Shown here: piece by piece, positions 8,784 through 17,202 of the stretch | Layout of the letters: each line of letters begins with the position of its first letter | How positions within the stretch are numbered: the stretch's first letter is position 1 | Source of the DNA: Saccharopolyspora rosea | Lineage (GTDB): Bacteria; Actinomycetota; Actinomycetes; Mycobacteriales; Pseudonocardiaceae | DNA length: 64,000 nucleotides | Reading direction: 5' to 3' | NCBI RefSeq assembly: GCF_025643595.1 | Contig: NZ_CP102826.1 | Span: 3,968,001 to 4,032,000 of the forward strand | Translations under genes and position numbers: made by a program | Notes under the pieces: generated by a model | The model's input: only the letters and a program-made list of their open reading frames with translations | What the model was told of the DNA's origin: nothing | Databases searched by the model: none

Positions 8784-10181
8784 ATGACCGAGTTGCCCGC
8801 GTTCCGCCTGGAGTGGGTGTGGCGGGACGAGCCCGCGACGGGTTCGCCGGAGGAGAGGGCGACCCGGGCCGATCTGCGGATGTCCGTCGGCGCCGAGGAC
8901 CTCACCCGCAACGAGGACCCGCGAACCCGCGTGCTGGCCGAACACGTCACCACCGCGCTGTACCCGCTGGCGGAGTGGGTCGCCTTCAACTGGTGGTCGC
9001 TCAACGCCGACGCGCGCCCCGGAACCCAGATCTCCCAGCTCCGCTTCGCCTACCGCAACGGGGTCGGCGATGCGCGCGGGGCGTGGTGGATGCGGTCCCG
9101 GCGGCACGTGCTGCGCGCGGCGTGCGACGGATTCCACTGGCCCGACGTCATCTTCGTGCCGGAGGGCCGGGAGACCCGCGTGGTGTGGATGCCGGACGCC
9201 ACCTCGGCCACCCGGGAGCGCACGCGTTTCGTGGCGCGGGGCAACGCCGTCGTCGAGTCCGCCGGTTTCGTCGTGGCGCTGCGCGGCTTCGTCGACGCGG
9301 TGACCGAGCGGCTGGCCGCGCGCGGGATCACCGGCACGCCGTTGCAGACCGAGTGGGACGCGATCCGCCGCGCCGGCGAGGAGGAAACCGCCTTCTGCCT
9401 GGCCGCCGCCCGCCTGGGACTGGACCCGTACTCGGAAGCCGGCCCGCACCGGGAGGCGATCGCCGAGGTGCTCAAGCAGCTTCCCGAACCGCTGGCGACC
9501 GACTTCCTCAACGGTGTCGGCGCGGAGCACGTCACCGACCGGCTCGGCTGGCTCGCCGAGGCTCGCGGCCTCGTCGGTCCCGCGCGGGACGACGCCTCCG
9601 CCGAGGTGGCCGAGCTGCGCGCGGCGTGCGCCGACCTCCGCGAGCGGTTCTTCGCCCCGGGAGCCACCGACAACCCCTGGGAGATCGGCTACCAGGTGGC
9701 CGACCGGGTCCGCGAGTGGGCGGGCCTGCGTCCCACCGAGCCGTTCGACCCGGCGCCGCTGATGCACTACGAGACCCTGCCGACCGCCTACCTGGACCGC
9801 GGGCTGGTCGCGCTCGGCGCGCGCCGCGGGCAGCGGGGGCCGACGCTGGTCGCGGCCCGGCGCTTCACCGCGCGGCCGCGCCGATTCCTCCAGGCGCGGG
9901 CGTTGTGGCACCTGATCTGCGACGTGCACGAGGAGTTCCTGATCGCGGCGGCCCACACGCACCGGCAGCACGTGGCGCGCGGCTTCGCGCTGGAGGTGCT
10001 GGCCCCGGCCCAGGGCATCGCCGCGCTGCTGGCCGACCCCGCCCACCTGGTCTCCGCCGAGGACGTCGAGGTGATCGCCGACGACTACGGCGTGGGGAAC
10101 ATCGTGGTCGAACACCAGCTGGACAACCGCGTTCTCGCCCAGAACTTCGAGTGGACGCCGCCCGCGGCAGGCGTCCGATGA
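8784..10181 (+). CDS. Large protein with a degenerate ImmA/IrrE-like domain
   Basis: A 465-residue cytoplasmic protein. The first 130 residues (WVFNWWSLNAD-like stretch EWVAFNWWSLNADARPG, then AWWMRSRRHVLRAACDGF) are unfamiliar. The C-terminal part resembles ImmA/IrrE metallopeptidase-like proteins: RFLQARALWHLI near residues 366-377 sits where RF..AHELGHLL is expected, followed by ARGFALEVLAPAQGI and DYGVGNIVVEHQLDNR. If that alignment is right, the HExxH zinc motif is reduced to R-A-L-W-H, so the protein should not be a protease. The start at ATG 8784 has GGGAG upstream; an ATG at 8772 is in frame. The next gene overlaps its stop (ATGA at 10178). Role unknown; an inactive enzyme used as a sensor or binding protein is one possibility. 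Confidence 0.6.
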   Translation: MTELPAFRLEWVWRDEPATGSPEERATRADLRMSVGAEDLTRNEDPRTRVLAEHVTTALYPLAEWVAFNWWSLNADARPGTQISQLRFAYRNGVGDARGAWWMRSRRHVLRAACDGFHWPDVIFVPEGRETRVVWMPDATSATRERTRFVARGNAVVESAGFVVALRGFVDAVTERLAARGITGTPLQTEWDAIRRAGEEETAFCLAAARLGLDPYSEAGPHREAIAEVLKQLPEPLATDFLNGVGAEHVTDRLGWLAEARGLVGPARDDASAEVAELRAACADLRERFFAPGATDNPWEIGYQVADRVREWAGLRPTEPFDPAPLMHYETLPTAYLDRGLVALGARRGQRGPTLVAARRFTARPRRFLQARALWHLICDVHEEFLIAAAHTHRQHVARGFALEVLAPAQGIAALLADPAHLVSAEDVEVIADDYGVGNIVVEHQLDNRVLAQNFEWTPPAAGVR

Positions 10182-10195
10182 CAGCGGAGGTGTCC

Positions 10196-11044
10196 ATGAC
10201 CGTCGACGGGTCCGCGGCCGACTCCGTCCGCGACGTCTACGAACGGCTCACCGACCTGATGGCCCGCGCCATGGGCGGCTACCTGCACGGCGGCTACTTC
10301 GGCGGGCCGCGGCCGGCCACCACGATGGCCGAGGCCGCCGACCGGCTCACCGACCTGGTCGTCGAGCGCTGCGAGCTGCGCCCCGGGCAACGGCTGCTCG
10401 ACGTGGGGTGCGGCAACGGCAAGGCGACCCTGCGCGCGGCCGCCGCCCACCGGGTGCGGGCCAGCGGCATCACGCTCAGCGACTACCAGGTGCGCCTCTC
10501 CCGGGAACTCGCCGCGCAGCGGGGCATGGCCGACTCGGTGGACTTCTGGGTGGCCGACATGCGCGACATGCCCTTCCCCGAGGCGCTGTTCGACGCGGCG
10601 CTGGCCATCGAGTCGGTGTGCCACGTCCCCGACCGCACCGCCGCGTACCGGGAGATCGGCCGGGTGCTGCGCCCCGGCGGGCGGGTCGTGGTGACCGACT
10701 TCGTGCTGCGCCGGCCCATCGAGGACCCCGCGCGCAAGGCCGTGGTGCAGGCCAGCAACGACAACTTCGAGAACGCGCCGGTCCTGACCCGCGAGGAGTA
10801 CCAGCAGGCGGTGGCCGACGCGGGACTGCGGGTCGCGGAGTTCACCGACATCGGCGACGAGGTGTGGCCGTCGTTCGCCGCGGTGGCCGACAACATGCGC
10901 CGGGCGCGGGACGTCGTCGCGGACCGGATGAGCGATGCCGAGTTCCGGGACATGGTCGACTCGCTCGAACGGTTCGGCACCGTCACCGAGATCGGCTACG
11001 CCGTCGTGGTGGCCCGCAAACCCGCCCAACCCCGGGAGACCTGA
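10196..11044 (+). CDS. SAM-dependent methyltransferase, MitM/MitN-like (second copy)
   Basis: Class I methyltransferase of 282 residues, a paralogue of the protein at 1049-1888. Motif I is LLDVGCGNGKATL; GITLSDYQVRLSR, ADMRDMPFPEALFD, AIESVCHVPDR and VLRPGGRVVVTDF follow. I set the start at ATG 10196 because CGGAGG is six bases upstream. An ATG at 10178, overlapping the previous stop as ATGA, would add six residues and cannot be excluded. It runs directly into the P450 (TGA then GTG). With the other copy it would cover the O- and N-methylations known for mitomycins. Confidence 0.86.
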   Translation: MTVDGSAADSVRDVYERLTDLMARAMGGYLHGGYFGGPRPATTMAEAADRLTDLVVERCELRPGQRLLDVGCGNGKATLRAAAAHRVRASGITLSDYQVRLSRELAAQRGMADSVDFWVADMRDMPFPEALFDAALAIESVCHVPDRTAAYREIGRVLRPGGRVVVTDFVLRRPIEDPARKAVVQASNDNFENAPVLTREEYQQAVADAGLRVAEFTDIGDEVWPSFAAVADNMRRARDVVADRMSDAEFRDMVDSLERFGTVTEIGYAVVVARKPAQPRET

Positions 11045-12412
11045 GTGGACACCGCACCGGACCCTCCGATGTGGACGGTGGCCGACGCGCCGCGGCGCCT
11101 GCCGGTGCTCGGCCACTCGGTCCCGCTGCGGCGGGCCCCGCTGGAATTCCTGTCCTCGCTCTCCGAACGCGGCGACCTGGTCCGCCTCCGGCTCGGCGGG
11201 AAGGACATCCACCTGGCCTGCCACCACGAGCTGGTCGACCGGATCCTGAAGGACCCCAGGACCTTCGACTGGGGCGGCCCGTTCTACGAGAAGACGCAGC
11301 TGCTCATGGGCAACAGCCTGGGCAACTGCCCGTACCGCGACCACCGCAGGCAGCGCCGACTCGTGCAGCCGTCCTTCCGGCTCGACCGGATCGCCTCGTA
11401 CGCCCCCGTGATGCGTCGCGAGCTGGACGCCGAGCTGCGGTCGTGGCGGCCCGGCGGCGTGGTCGAGGTCAACGACGCGCTGCACGCCGTCACCGCTCGC
11501 GTCGGCGCCAAGGTGCTGCTGTCCACCGACATCGCGGGCGAGGCGATCGACCGGATCCTGCACTGCCTGCCCGTGGTCATGGAAGGCATGTACCAGCGCG
11601 TCGTGACCCCGTGGGGATGGCTGTACCGGCTCCCCACTCCGGGCAACCGCCGCTTCGAGGCGGCCCGCGTCCGGCTGCGGGAGGTGGTGGACGACATCAT
11701 CCGCCGGTACCGCGCGTCGGGCGTCGACCACGGCGACCTGATGTCGGGTCTGCTGCAGAGCCGGGACGAACGCACCGGTGACGCGCTGACCGACACCGAG
11801 GTCCACGACATGGTCATGAACTTCCTGACCGCGGCCACCGAGACGACCGCCACCGCGCTGTGCTGGGCGCTGTACCTGCTGGCCGAGCACCCCGACCGCG
11901 AGGCCCGGCTGCACGACGAGACCGACCGGCTCGTCGGGGACCGCCCGCTCGACCACGACGACCTGCCCGCGCTGGACTACACCCACCGCGTCATCACCGA
12001 GGTGCTGCGGTTGTACCCGCCCGGCTGGATGGTGACGCGCGTGGTCACCGAGGAGACCGAGCTGGCCGGACAACGGCTCCCGGTGGGCAGTCTCGTCATG
12101 TACAGCACCTACGCGCTGCACCGCAACCCGCGCCTGTTCGCCGAGCCGGAGCGGTTCGACCCCGACCGCTGGCTGCCGGAGCGGGCCCGGCAGGTGCCGC
12201 GGGGCGCGATGATCCCCTTCGGCGCGGGCAGTCGGAAGTGCATCGGCGACACCTTCGCGATGATGGAGACCGTCCTGTCGCTGGCGACGATCGCCGCGCG
12301 GTGGCGGTTGCGCCTCGTGCCGGGCACCCGGGTGCGGCCGGAACCCCGCGCGCTGGTCGCGATGGGACGGCTGCCCATGGTGACCGAGCCCCGGCAGCCC
12401 GGGTCCCGCTGA
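11045..12412 (+). CDS. Cytochrome P450
   Basis: Soluble bacterial P450 of 455 residues, slightly long, in the group with PtlI-like oxygenases. The I-helix motif is TAATETTATAL, ExxR is in ITEVLRLYPPGW, and the haem-binding loop is FGAGSRKCIGDTFAMME with the cysteine ligand. Start is GTG 11045, immediately after the stop of the methyltransferase, so the two are coupled. It should hydroxylate or oxidise an intermediate of the core, needing ferredoxin and ferredoxin reductase from elsewhere. It looks fully active, unlike the P450 at 50796. Confidence 0.93.
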   Translation: MDTAPDPPMWTVADAPRRLPVLGHSVPLRRAPLEFLSSLSERGDLVRLRLGGKDIHLACHHELVDRILKDPRTFDWGGPFYEKTQLLMGNSLGNCPYRDHRRQRRLVQPSFRLDRIASYAPVMRRELDAELRSWRPGGVVEVNDALHAVTARVGAKVLLSTDIAGEAIDRILHCLPVVMEGMYQRVVTPWGWLYRLPTPGNRRFEAARVRLREVVDDIIRRYRASGVDHGDLMSGLLQSRDERTGDALTDTEVHDMVMNFLTAATETTATALCWALYLLAEHPDREARLHDETDRLVGDRPLDHDDLPALDYTHRVITEVLRLYPPGWMVTRVVTEETELAGQRLPVGSLVMYSTYALHRNPRLFAEPERFDPDRWLPERARQVPRGAMIPFGAGSRKCIGDTFAMMETVLSLATIAARWRLRLVPGTRVRPEPRALVAMGRLPMVTEPRQPGSR

Positions 12413-12428
12413 TCCCGTGGAGTCGCCC

Positions 12429-12848
12429 ATGACCGCGCGGTTGTCCGACCGGGTGGCGGCGCTGCTGGACTCGCGGGTGTTCGCCACCGTCGCCACCCTC
12501 CAGCCCGGCGGAGCGCCCCACCTGTCGGTAGTGTGGATCGGGCGCGAGCGCTGCGAGGTGGTGTTCGTGGTGCAGCGCGGCAGCCGCAAGGAGCGCAACC
12601 TCCGCCGCGACGACCGCGCGGCCGTGTTGGTGTACCCCGCCGAGAACCCGTACAGCTACGTCGCGGTGCGCGGCAGGTGCCGCCTGGGGTCCGAGCGCGC
12701 GCGGGAGATCATGGACGGCCTGTCGCTGAAGTACACCGGCTTGCGGCACGAGGAATTCTGGCCGGACGCGCCGGACGCGCACGAACTCGTCGTCGTCCGG
12801 CTACTTCCGCGGCACGTCCACGAGATCGGTCTGCCGCCCGCGGGGTGA
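12429..12848 (+). CDS. PNPOx-like flavin/F420-binding split-barrel protein
   Basis: Pyridoxamine-5'-phosphate-oxidase-like split-barrel protein of 139 residues. The N-terminal VFATVATLQPGGAPHLSVVW and KERNLRRDDRAAVLVYP are the usual F420- or FMN-binding family pattern, and YVAVRGRCRLG is the next strand. ATG 12429 is chosen because GGAG lies seven bases upstream; the frame also opens at GTG 12417. Members reduce small molecules with F420H2 or FMN. It follows the P450 by 16 bases and precedes mmcQ, so it is likely a redox step of the pathway, although its substrate is unknown. Confidence 0.85.
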   Translation: MTARLSDRVAALLDSRVFATVATLQPGGAPHLSVVWIGRERCEVVFVVQRGSRKERNLRRDDRAAVLVYPAENPYSYVAVRGRCRLGSERAREIMDGLSLKYTGLRHEEFWPDAPDAHELVVVRLLPRHVHEIGLPPAG

Positions 12849-12875
12849 GCCGGCCCCGGTGGGTAGGCTCGCCGC

Positions 12876-13235
12876 ATGACTCCCGCGGAACTGGGCGACT
12901 TCGCGATGGGATTCCCCGAGGTCACCGAGGAGCAGCCGTTCGGTCCCGGCGCGTACGTTTACAAGGTGGCGGGCAAGATGTTCGCGGTGGTGGAGCCCGA
13001 CGCCGAGCCGCCGCGGGTCGAGATGAAGTGCGATCCGGGCCTGGCGCTGCACCTGCGCGCGGAGCACGACGCCGTCGGCCCCGGGTACCACCTGAACAAG
13101 CGGCACTGGAACACCGTGCTGCTCGACGGCAGCATCCCGGCCGACCGGATCGAGGAAATGGTGGAGCACTCCTACGAGCGGGTGGTGGCCGGCCTGCCCA
13201 AGGCGGTGCGGGAACGCCTCGCCGAGGCCCGGTGA
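12876..13235 (+). CDS. mmcQ: MmcQ/YjbR family protein
   Basis: Small protein of 119 residues in the MmcQ/YjbR family, whose name comes from a gene of the Streptomyces lavendulae mitomycin cluster. The family pattern is clear: TEEQPFGPGAYVYKVAGKMFA, then MKCDPGLA, then PGYHLNKRHWNTV and a C-terminal helix pair. It has a double-wing fold related to CyaY-like DNA-binding proteins, but no biochemical role is established, so a DNA-binding label would be a guess. It ends the plus-strand run and converges on the C-methyltransferase gene. Presence here fits the mitosane reading, although the family is widespread. Confidence 0.9.
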   Translation: MTPAELGDFAMGFPEVTEEQPFGPGAYVYKVAGKMFAVVEPDAEPPRVEMKCDPGLALHLRAEHDAVGPGYHLNKRHWNTVLLDGSIPADRIEEMVEHSYERVVAGLPKAVRERLAEAR

Positions 13236-13257
13236 ACCGCCCGGCGGCGGTTCCGGA

Positions 13258-14580
13258 TCACAACCGGGCGATGCGCCGGAACGCCGCACCCGCCTCCGGC
13301 AGCCCCGCCTCCACCGCGCCCGGCAGACCGCTGCCGGGCACGATCGCCGGACGCGGGATCGGCACGATGAACCTCCCGCCGCCGGACAGGAAGGCCGACT
13401 CCTTGGCGAGGATGTCCCGGGCGTAGTTCCACGCCAGCAGCAGGTAGTAGTCGGGGGCGTGGTCCTCGGCGTACTCCGGGGACCGCACCGGGACGTGCGT
13501 GCCGGGCAGCACCTTGCCCTGCTTCAACGGTGTGGTGTCGCTGCAGAACTCCAGTTGCGCGCCGTCCAGCCCGCACAGGTTGAGCAACGTGTTGCCCTTC
13601 GCGGGCGCACCGTACCCGGCCACCCGGTTGCCCTCGGCGACCAGTTCCCGCACCAGCGCGCCGAGTTCGGTGCGGACCCGTTCGACGTCCCGGGCGAACC
13701 GGCGGTAGGTCTCGTCGTCGTGCAGGGCCGCCCGCTCCTCCTGCTCGCAAATCTCGTCGACGACCGCGCGGGTCCGCCACGGACCGCCGCGGTGCCCGAC
13801 GAAGACCAGCACGGACCCGCCGTGCACCTCGGTGGGCTCCACGTCCAGCACGCGCATGCCGTGGCGGTCGAAGAAGGTGCGCAGCGTGCCGACGGTGAAG
13901 TACGACAGGTGTTCGTGGTAGATCGTGTCGAACGCGGTCTTCTCCAGCAGTTCCAGGGCGTAGGGGACCTCGATGGCGAACACGCCGTCCAGGCTGAGCA
14001 GCTCGCGAACCCCCGCCGCGACGCCGGCGATGTCGTCGATGTGCGCGAAGACGTGCCTGCCGAGGATGAGCTTGGGCTGCCCGAACCGGCGCCGCACGGC
14101 CCCGCCGACCTCGGCGGAGAAGAACTCCGGCCAGGTCTCGATCCCGTTGTCGTTGGCCACCCGGGCGATGTTGCGCGCCGGGTCGACGCCGAGCGTGCGC
14201 ATCCCCTGCTGCCGGAACAGGTCCAGCTGGAGGCCGGTGTTGCTGCCGATCTCCAGCACGAAGCTGTCCCGCGCGACGTTGAACCTGCGGCGGCACAGCT
14301 CGACCACGCGGCGCATGTGCCACGCCATGCTCCTGGAGTCCGGGGTGACGTAGAGGTAGTCGCGGTACAGCACAGCCGGGTCGACGACGTGCGTCAGGCT
14401 CATCAACCTGCAGAACCGGCAGGAGACCACGCCGAGCGGGTAGCGCGGCTCGTCGTCGTAGGACTCCGCCTCCTCCAGCAGCGCGTTCGCCAGCGGCACC
14501 ATGCCGTACGAGGCGACCTGCTGCCAGTTCTGCCTGCCGCACACGCGGCATTCGGTGATGTGTCGCGCGGAATCGCTCAT
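13258..14580 (-). CDS. Sugar-type C-methyltransferase (NDP-hexose C-MT family)
   Basis: SAM-dependent methyltransferase of 440 residues in the three-domain family of TylCIII/EryBIII/TcaB9-type C-methyltransferases, which methylate C3 of 4-keto deoxysugars. The N-terminal zinc domain has two CxxC pairs (CRVCG and CRFC) with PLANALL between them. The SAM domain starts at VLEIGSNTGLQL; the catalytic block is IYHEHLSYF followed by EVHGGS; the C-terminal Rossmann-like domain has GYGAPAKGNTLLN. Start ATG 14580 has GAGGA upstream, and the longer frame to 14637 lacks one. It is the last gene of the sugar set. No NDP-sugar ketoreductase or dehydratase gene is in the window, so its substrate is uncertain. 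Confidence 0.85.
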   Translation of the reverse strand: MSDSARHITECRVCGRQNWQQVASYGMVPLANALLEEAESYDDEPRYPLGVVSCRFCRLMSLTHVVDPAVLYRDYLYVTPDSRSMAWHMRRVVELCRRRFNVARDSFVLEIGSNTGLQLDLFRQQGMRTLGVDPARNIARVANDNGIETWPEFFSAEVGGAVRRRFGQPKLILGRHVFAHIDDIAGVAAGVRELLSLDGVFAIEVPYALELLEKTAFDTIYHEHLSYFTVGTLRTFFDRHGMRVLDVEPTEVHGGSVLVFVGHRGGPWRTRAVVDEICEQEERAALHDDETYRRFARDVERVRTELGALVRELVAEGNRVAGYGAPAKGNTLLNLCGLDGAQLEFCSDTTPLKQGKVLPGTHVPVRSPEYAEDHAPDYYLLLAWNYARDILAKESAFLSGGGRFIVPIPRPAIVPGSGLPGAVEAGLPEAGAAFRRIARL

Positions 14581-14633
14581 CTGGTGTCCTCGGATGCTGT
14601 CTGCGGGCGCTCGCGGCCCGGGCGAAATCGGTG

Positions 14634-15791
14634 TCACGCGCGCAGCCGCGTCACCGGGTTCTCGTCGCGCGGGAGCCAGGACGGGTAGGACTGCTCGCCG
14701 TTGACGCCCTTCTCGATGAACGCGATGTTGTGGTGCACGTGCAGCCCCACCACCGACAGGTCGGTGTCGGTCGCCTCGTGGCCCGGGCGCTCCTGGTGGT
14801 GCAGGCCGTCGACGAGGGACTTCACGAAGGTGGTGGTGATCAGCGGGTCGTCGGGGTCGTCGGGGTTGCCGCCCCAGCCCGGCCAGTACGAGGTCTGCAG
14901 GTCCTCGATGACGTAGAGGCCCCCGGGCCGCAGCAACGGGAACAGCACCGCGAACGAGCGCAGCACGTCCGCGTTCTCGTGGCTTCCGTCGTCGATGACG
15001 ATGTCCAGCGGCGCGGTCGCCCGCCCGATCCGGTCCAGGTCGGCGGCGTCGGCCTGGTCACCGCGCAGGAAGGTGATGCGGGGTTCGGTCAGCGCGGACT
15101 TGTCGAACAGGTCCACGCCGTGGACCAGGCCGCGGCGGAAGTAGTGCTTCCACATCCGCGCCGACGCCCCGCCCTCGGTCGGCGAGTCGTACCCGCCGAC
15201 GCCCAGCTCCAGGATCCGGACCCGCTGGTCCCGCAACGGCGCGAAGTAGCGGTCGTAGTGCCGCGCGTACCAGTGCGCGCCCCACTTGTCGGTGCCGAAC
15301 CGCATGGCCAGCGGGACCAGGTCGGGCCGGTAGGCCGAGCAGCCCGCGACGAGCCGGTGCGCGGTGGCGCGGGCCGCGTCGTGCTCGGCGAACCACGGGT
15401 CGTCGGGCGCGGCGGTCCGCGGTCCCGGCCGGTCCTCGACGTGCACCCGCAGGGACGGGGCTCGGTGGTGCGGCGCGCCGTACACGGCGAGCAGCAGTTC
15501 GACGAGGTCCAGGGCCAGCAGCACGGGCGGCTGGTCGGCCCAGCCGGGCACCACGTCCCCGCCACCGGACACCTGGTAGCCCCGCCGCCGACCACCGAAT
15601 CCCACGTCGAACTGGGCCGTCACCGGCCGGGCGGTCTCCTCGACCACTGCGGCCCGGCACGCCACCTCGGTGAGCAGCGCGGTAGCGACCTGGTCGGGAT
15701 CCTCCGCGGCGAGGCGGGTTTCGGCTTCCTCGCGCCCGGTGTCCGCAATGGACAGCAACCGCTCGGTGAGCTCGGGGTCGTCATCCGCCAT
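14634..15791 (-). CDS. MycE/ElmMI-type sugar 2-O-methyltransferase
   Basis: Metal-dependent SAM O-methyltransferase of 385 residues resembling MycE (mycinamicin 2''-O-methyltransferase) and elloramycin rhamnose methyltransferases. An N-terminal auxiliary domain of about 155 residues precedes the catalytic domain, which opens with the family hallmark RFGTDKWGAHWYARHY. Motif I is ILELGVGGY. IDDGSH holds the metal-binding aspartate and the catalytic histidine, and VIEDLQTSYW holds the next two metal ligands. It overlaps the end of the glycosyltransferase by 11 bases. It should act on a sugar after transfer to the aglycone. Together with the TylF-type enzyme at 51982 it implies a 2,3-di-O-methylated sugar, as in elloramycin or mycinamicin; that is inference. 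Confidence 0.88.
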   Translation of the reverse strand: MADDDPELTERLLSIADTGREEAETRLAAEDPDQVATALLTEVACRAAVVEETARPVTAQFDVGFGGRRRGYQVSGGGDVVPGWADQPPVLLALDLVELLLAVYGAPHHRAPSLRVHVEDRPGPRTAAPDDPWFAEHDAARATAHRLVAGCSAYRPDLVPLAMRFGTDKWGAHWYARHYDRYFAPLRDQRVRILELGVGGYDSPTEGGASARMWKHYFRRGLVHGVDLFDKSALTEPRITFLRGDQADAADLDRIGRATAPLDIVIDDGSHENADVLRSFAVLFPLLRPGGLYVIEDLQTSYWPGWGGNPDDPDDPLITTTFVKSLVDGLHHQERPGHEATDTDLSVVGLHVHHNIAFIEKGVNGEQSYPSWLPRDENPVTRLRA

Positions 15792-17172
15792 GCCCGCCTC
15801 CCACCCGACCGCAACTGCTGCGCGCGCGGTGCTGTTCGGTCATCCGCTCCAGGACGGGCACCAGTTCGGCGACGCTCGGTTCGGCGAGCCACTTGCGGCG
15901 CAGCAGCCCGGCCCCGGTGCGGAACGAGGGCTCGTCCAGCACCCGCCGCAGCCGGTCCCGGATCTCGCCGACGGAGTGCGCCTGGTGGTCGAGCCGGAGC
16001 CCGGCGCCGTGGTCGGTGACGTACTTCGCGGCCAGCCGGGAGGTGAGGGTCCGTTCGCCGACGAGGTCCCACTCGATGCCGTCCGCGGTCGGCCTGCCGA
16101 CGAACCGGGTGGGCTCGTCGGTGTCGGCGACCAGCTGCGGAACCCCCTTGGCCGAGGCCACCGACAGCGTCGCCGGGGCGCCGTGGTGGACGACCGCCGA
16201 GGCGGTCGGCAGCAGGTGGGTGAGCGGCAGGAAGTCGTGGGCGCGGACGTTGTCCGGGAGGCCGCCGGCCACCTCGCTGAGCTGGTCGGCGTTCAGCGTC
16301 GCCACCACTTCGGCGTCCACTTCGGACACCGCTTCCAGCAGTTTCGCGGTCCGTCCCCGGTCACCTCGCTGGTAGTTGCGGTTGGACACGCCGAACGAGA
16401 TGACCAGCCGCGGGCGCCGCGGGGTTTCGACGAGCCAGCCGGGCAGCCGGGTGGCGCCGTTGTGCGGCACGTAGCGGACCGGCAGGGTGCGCACCGACGA
16501 GGTCAGCCGCATCGACTCCGGCATCGGATCGATCGTCCACTGGCCGAACAGCAGCTCGTCGTCGACCTCGACGCCGTGCGCGTCGGCCAGCGGGCGCAGC
16601 GTCTCCGCGAGCGGATCGGCGACCCGGGCGCCCGCCCGGGCGCGGCGTTCGGCGAACCAGCCCGAGTAGTCGGGTGCCTGGAGCACTCGCGCGTGCGCCG
16701 CGCCGCACGCCCGCGCGGCCACCGCCGCGCACGGGAACCAGTGGTCCCACACGACCAGGTCCGGTCGCCAGTCGCGGGCGAAGGCGATGAGCTGTTCGAC
16801 GTCCCGCCGAGGTTTCGGCGGGTGGTAGTTGCGGACGAAGAACAGCATGAAGTGGTAGAAGCAGTCCCAGTGGTCGCGTTCGGCGGCGTCGATGCCGAGC
16901 AGCCGCACGAACCGCTCCGATTCCTCCATGGTGGGCACGAGTTCCGGGTGGGCGCCGGAGAACACGGCCAGCGGTTCGGGGTCACCGCAGGGCGCCGCGG
17001 TCAGCCCGGCCGCGGTGACCACGCCCGCGAAGTCCCCGGTGGTGATGCCGCTGGCCTCGCTGGCGGGGAAACCCACGCAGACCTCGTGACCGGCGCTCTG
17101 CAGCGCCCACGCGTAGGAGACGACGGACATCAGGTGGGCGGGCGCTGGGTAGACGGCGAACAGGACTCTCAT
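15781..17172 (-). CDS. GT1 glycosyltransferase (EryCIII/DesVII-like)
   Basis: Family 1, GT-B fold glycosyltransferase of 463 residues for natural products. The N-terminal acceptor domain begins MRVLFAVYPAPAHLMSVVSYAW; the C-terminal donor domain starts around RRPRLVISFGVSNRN and has the nucleotide-binding motif VVHHGAPATLSVASAKGVPQL. It is in the EryCIII/DesVII/AknS-like branch, some members of which need a P450-like partner; no such partner is obvious here. Start ATG 17172 has GGAGG upstream. It lies 30 bases behind the BREX-type ATPase gene and runs into the MycE-type methyltransferase. Known mitomycin clusters use a GT2 enzyme for the GlcNAc step, so this GT1 suggests an additional late sugar. 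Confidence 0.92.
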   Translation of the reverse strand: MRVLFAVYPAPAHLMSVVSYAWALQSAGHEVCVGFPASEASGITTGDFAGVVTAAGLTAAPCGDPEPLAVFSGAHPELVPTMEESERFVRLLGIDAAERDHWDCFYHFMLFFVRNYHPPKPRRDVEQLIAFARDWRPDLVVWDHWFPCAAVAARACGAAHARVLQAPDYSGWFAERRARAGARVADPLAETLRPLADAHGVEVDDELLFGQWTIDPMPESMRLTSSVRTLPVRYVPHNGATRLPGWLVETPRRPRLVISFGVSNRNYQRGDRGRTAKLLEAVSEVDAEVVATLNADQLSEVAGGLPDNVRAHDFLPLTHLLPTASAVVHHGAPATLSVASAKGVPQLVADTDEPTRFVGRPTADGIEWDLVGERTLTSRLAAKYVTDHGAGLRLDHQAHSVGEIRDRLRRVLDEPSFRTGAGLLRRKWLAEPSVAELVPVLERMTEQHRARSSCGRVGGGHGG

Positions 17173-17202
17173 GTGGTTCCTCCGGCCCGGGAAGTGGGGG
17201 GC

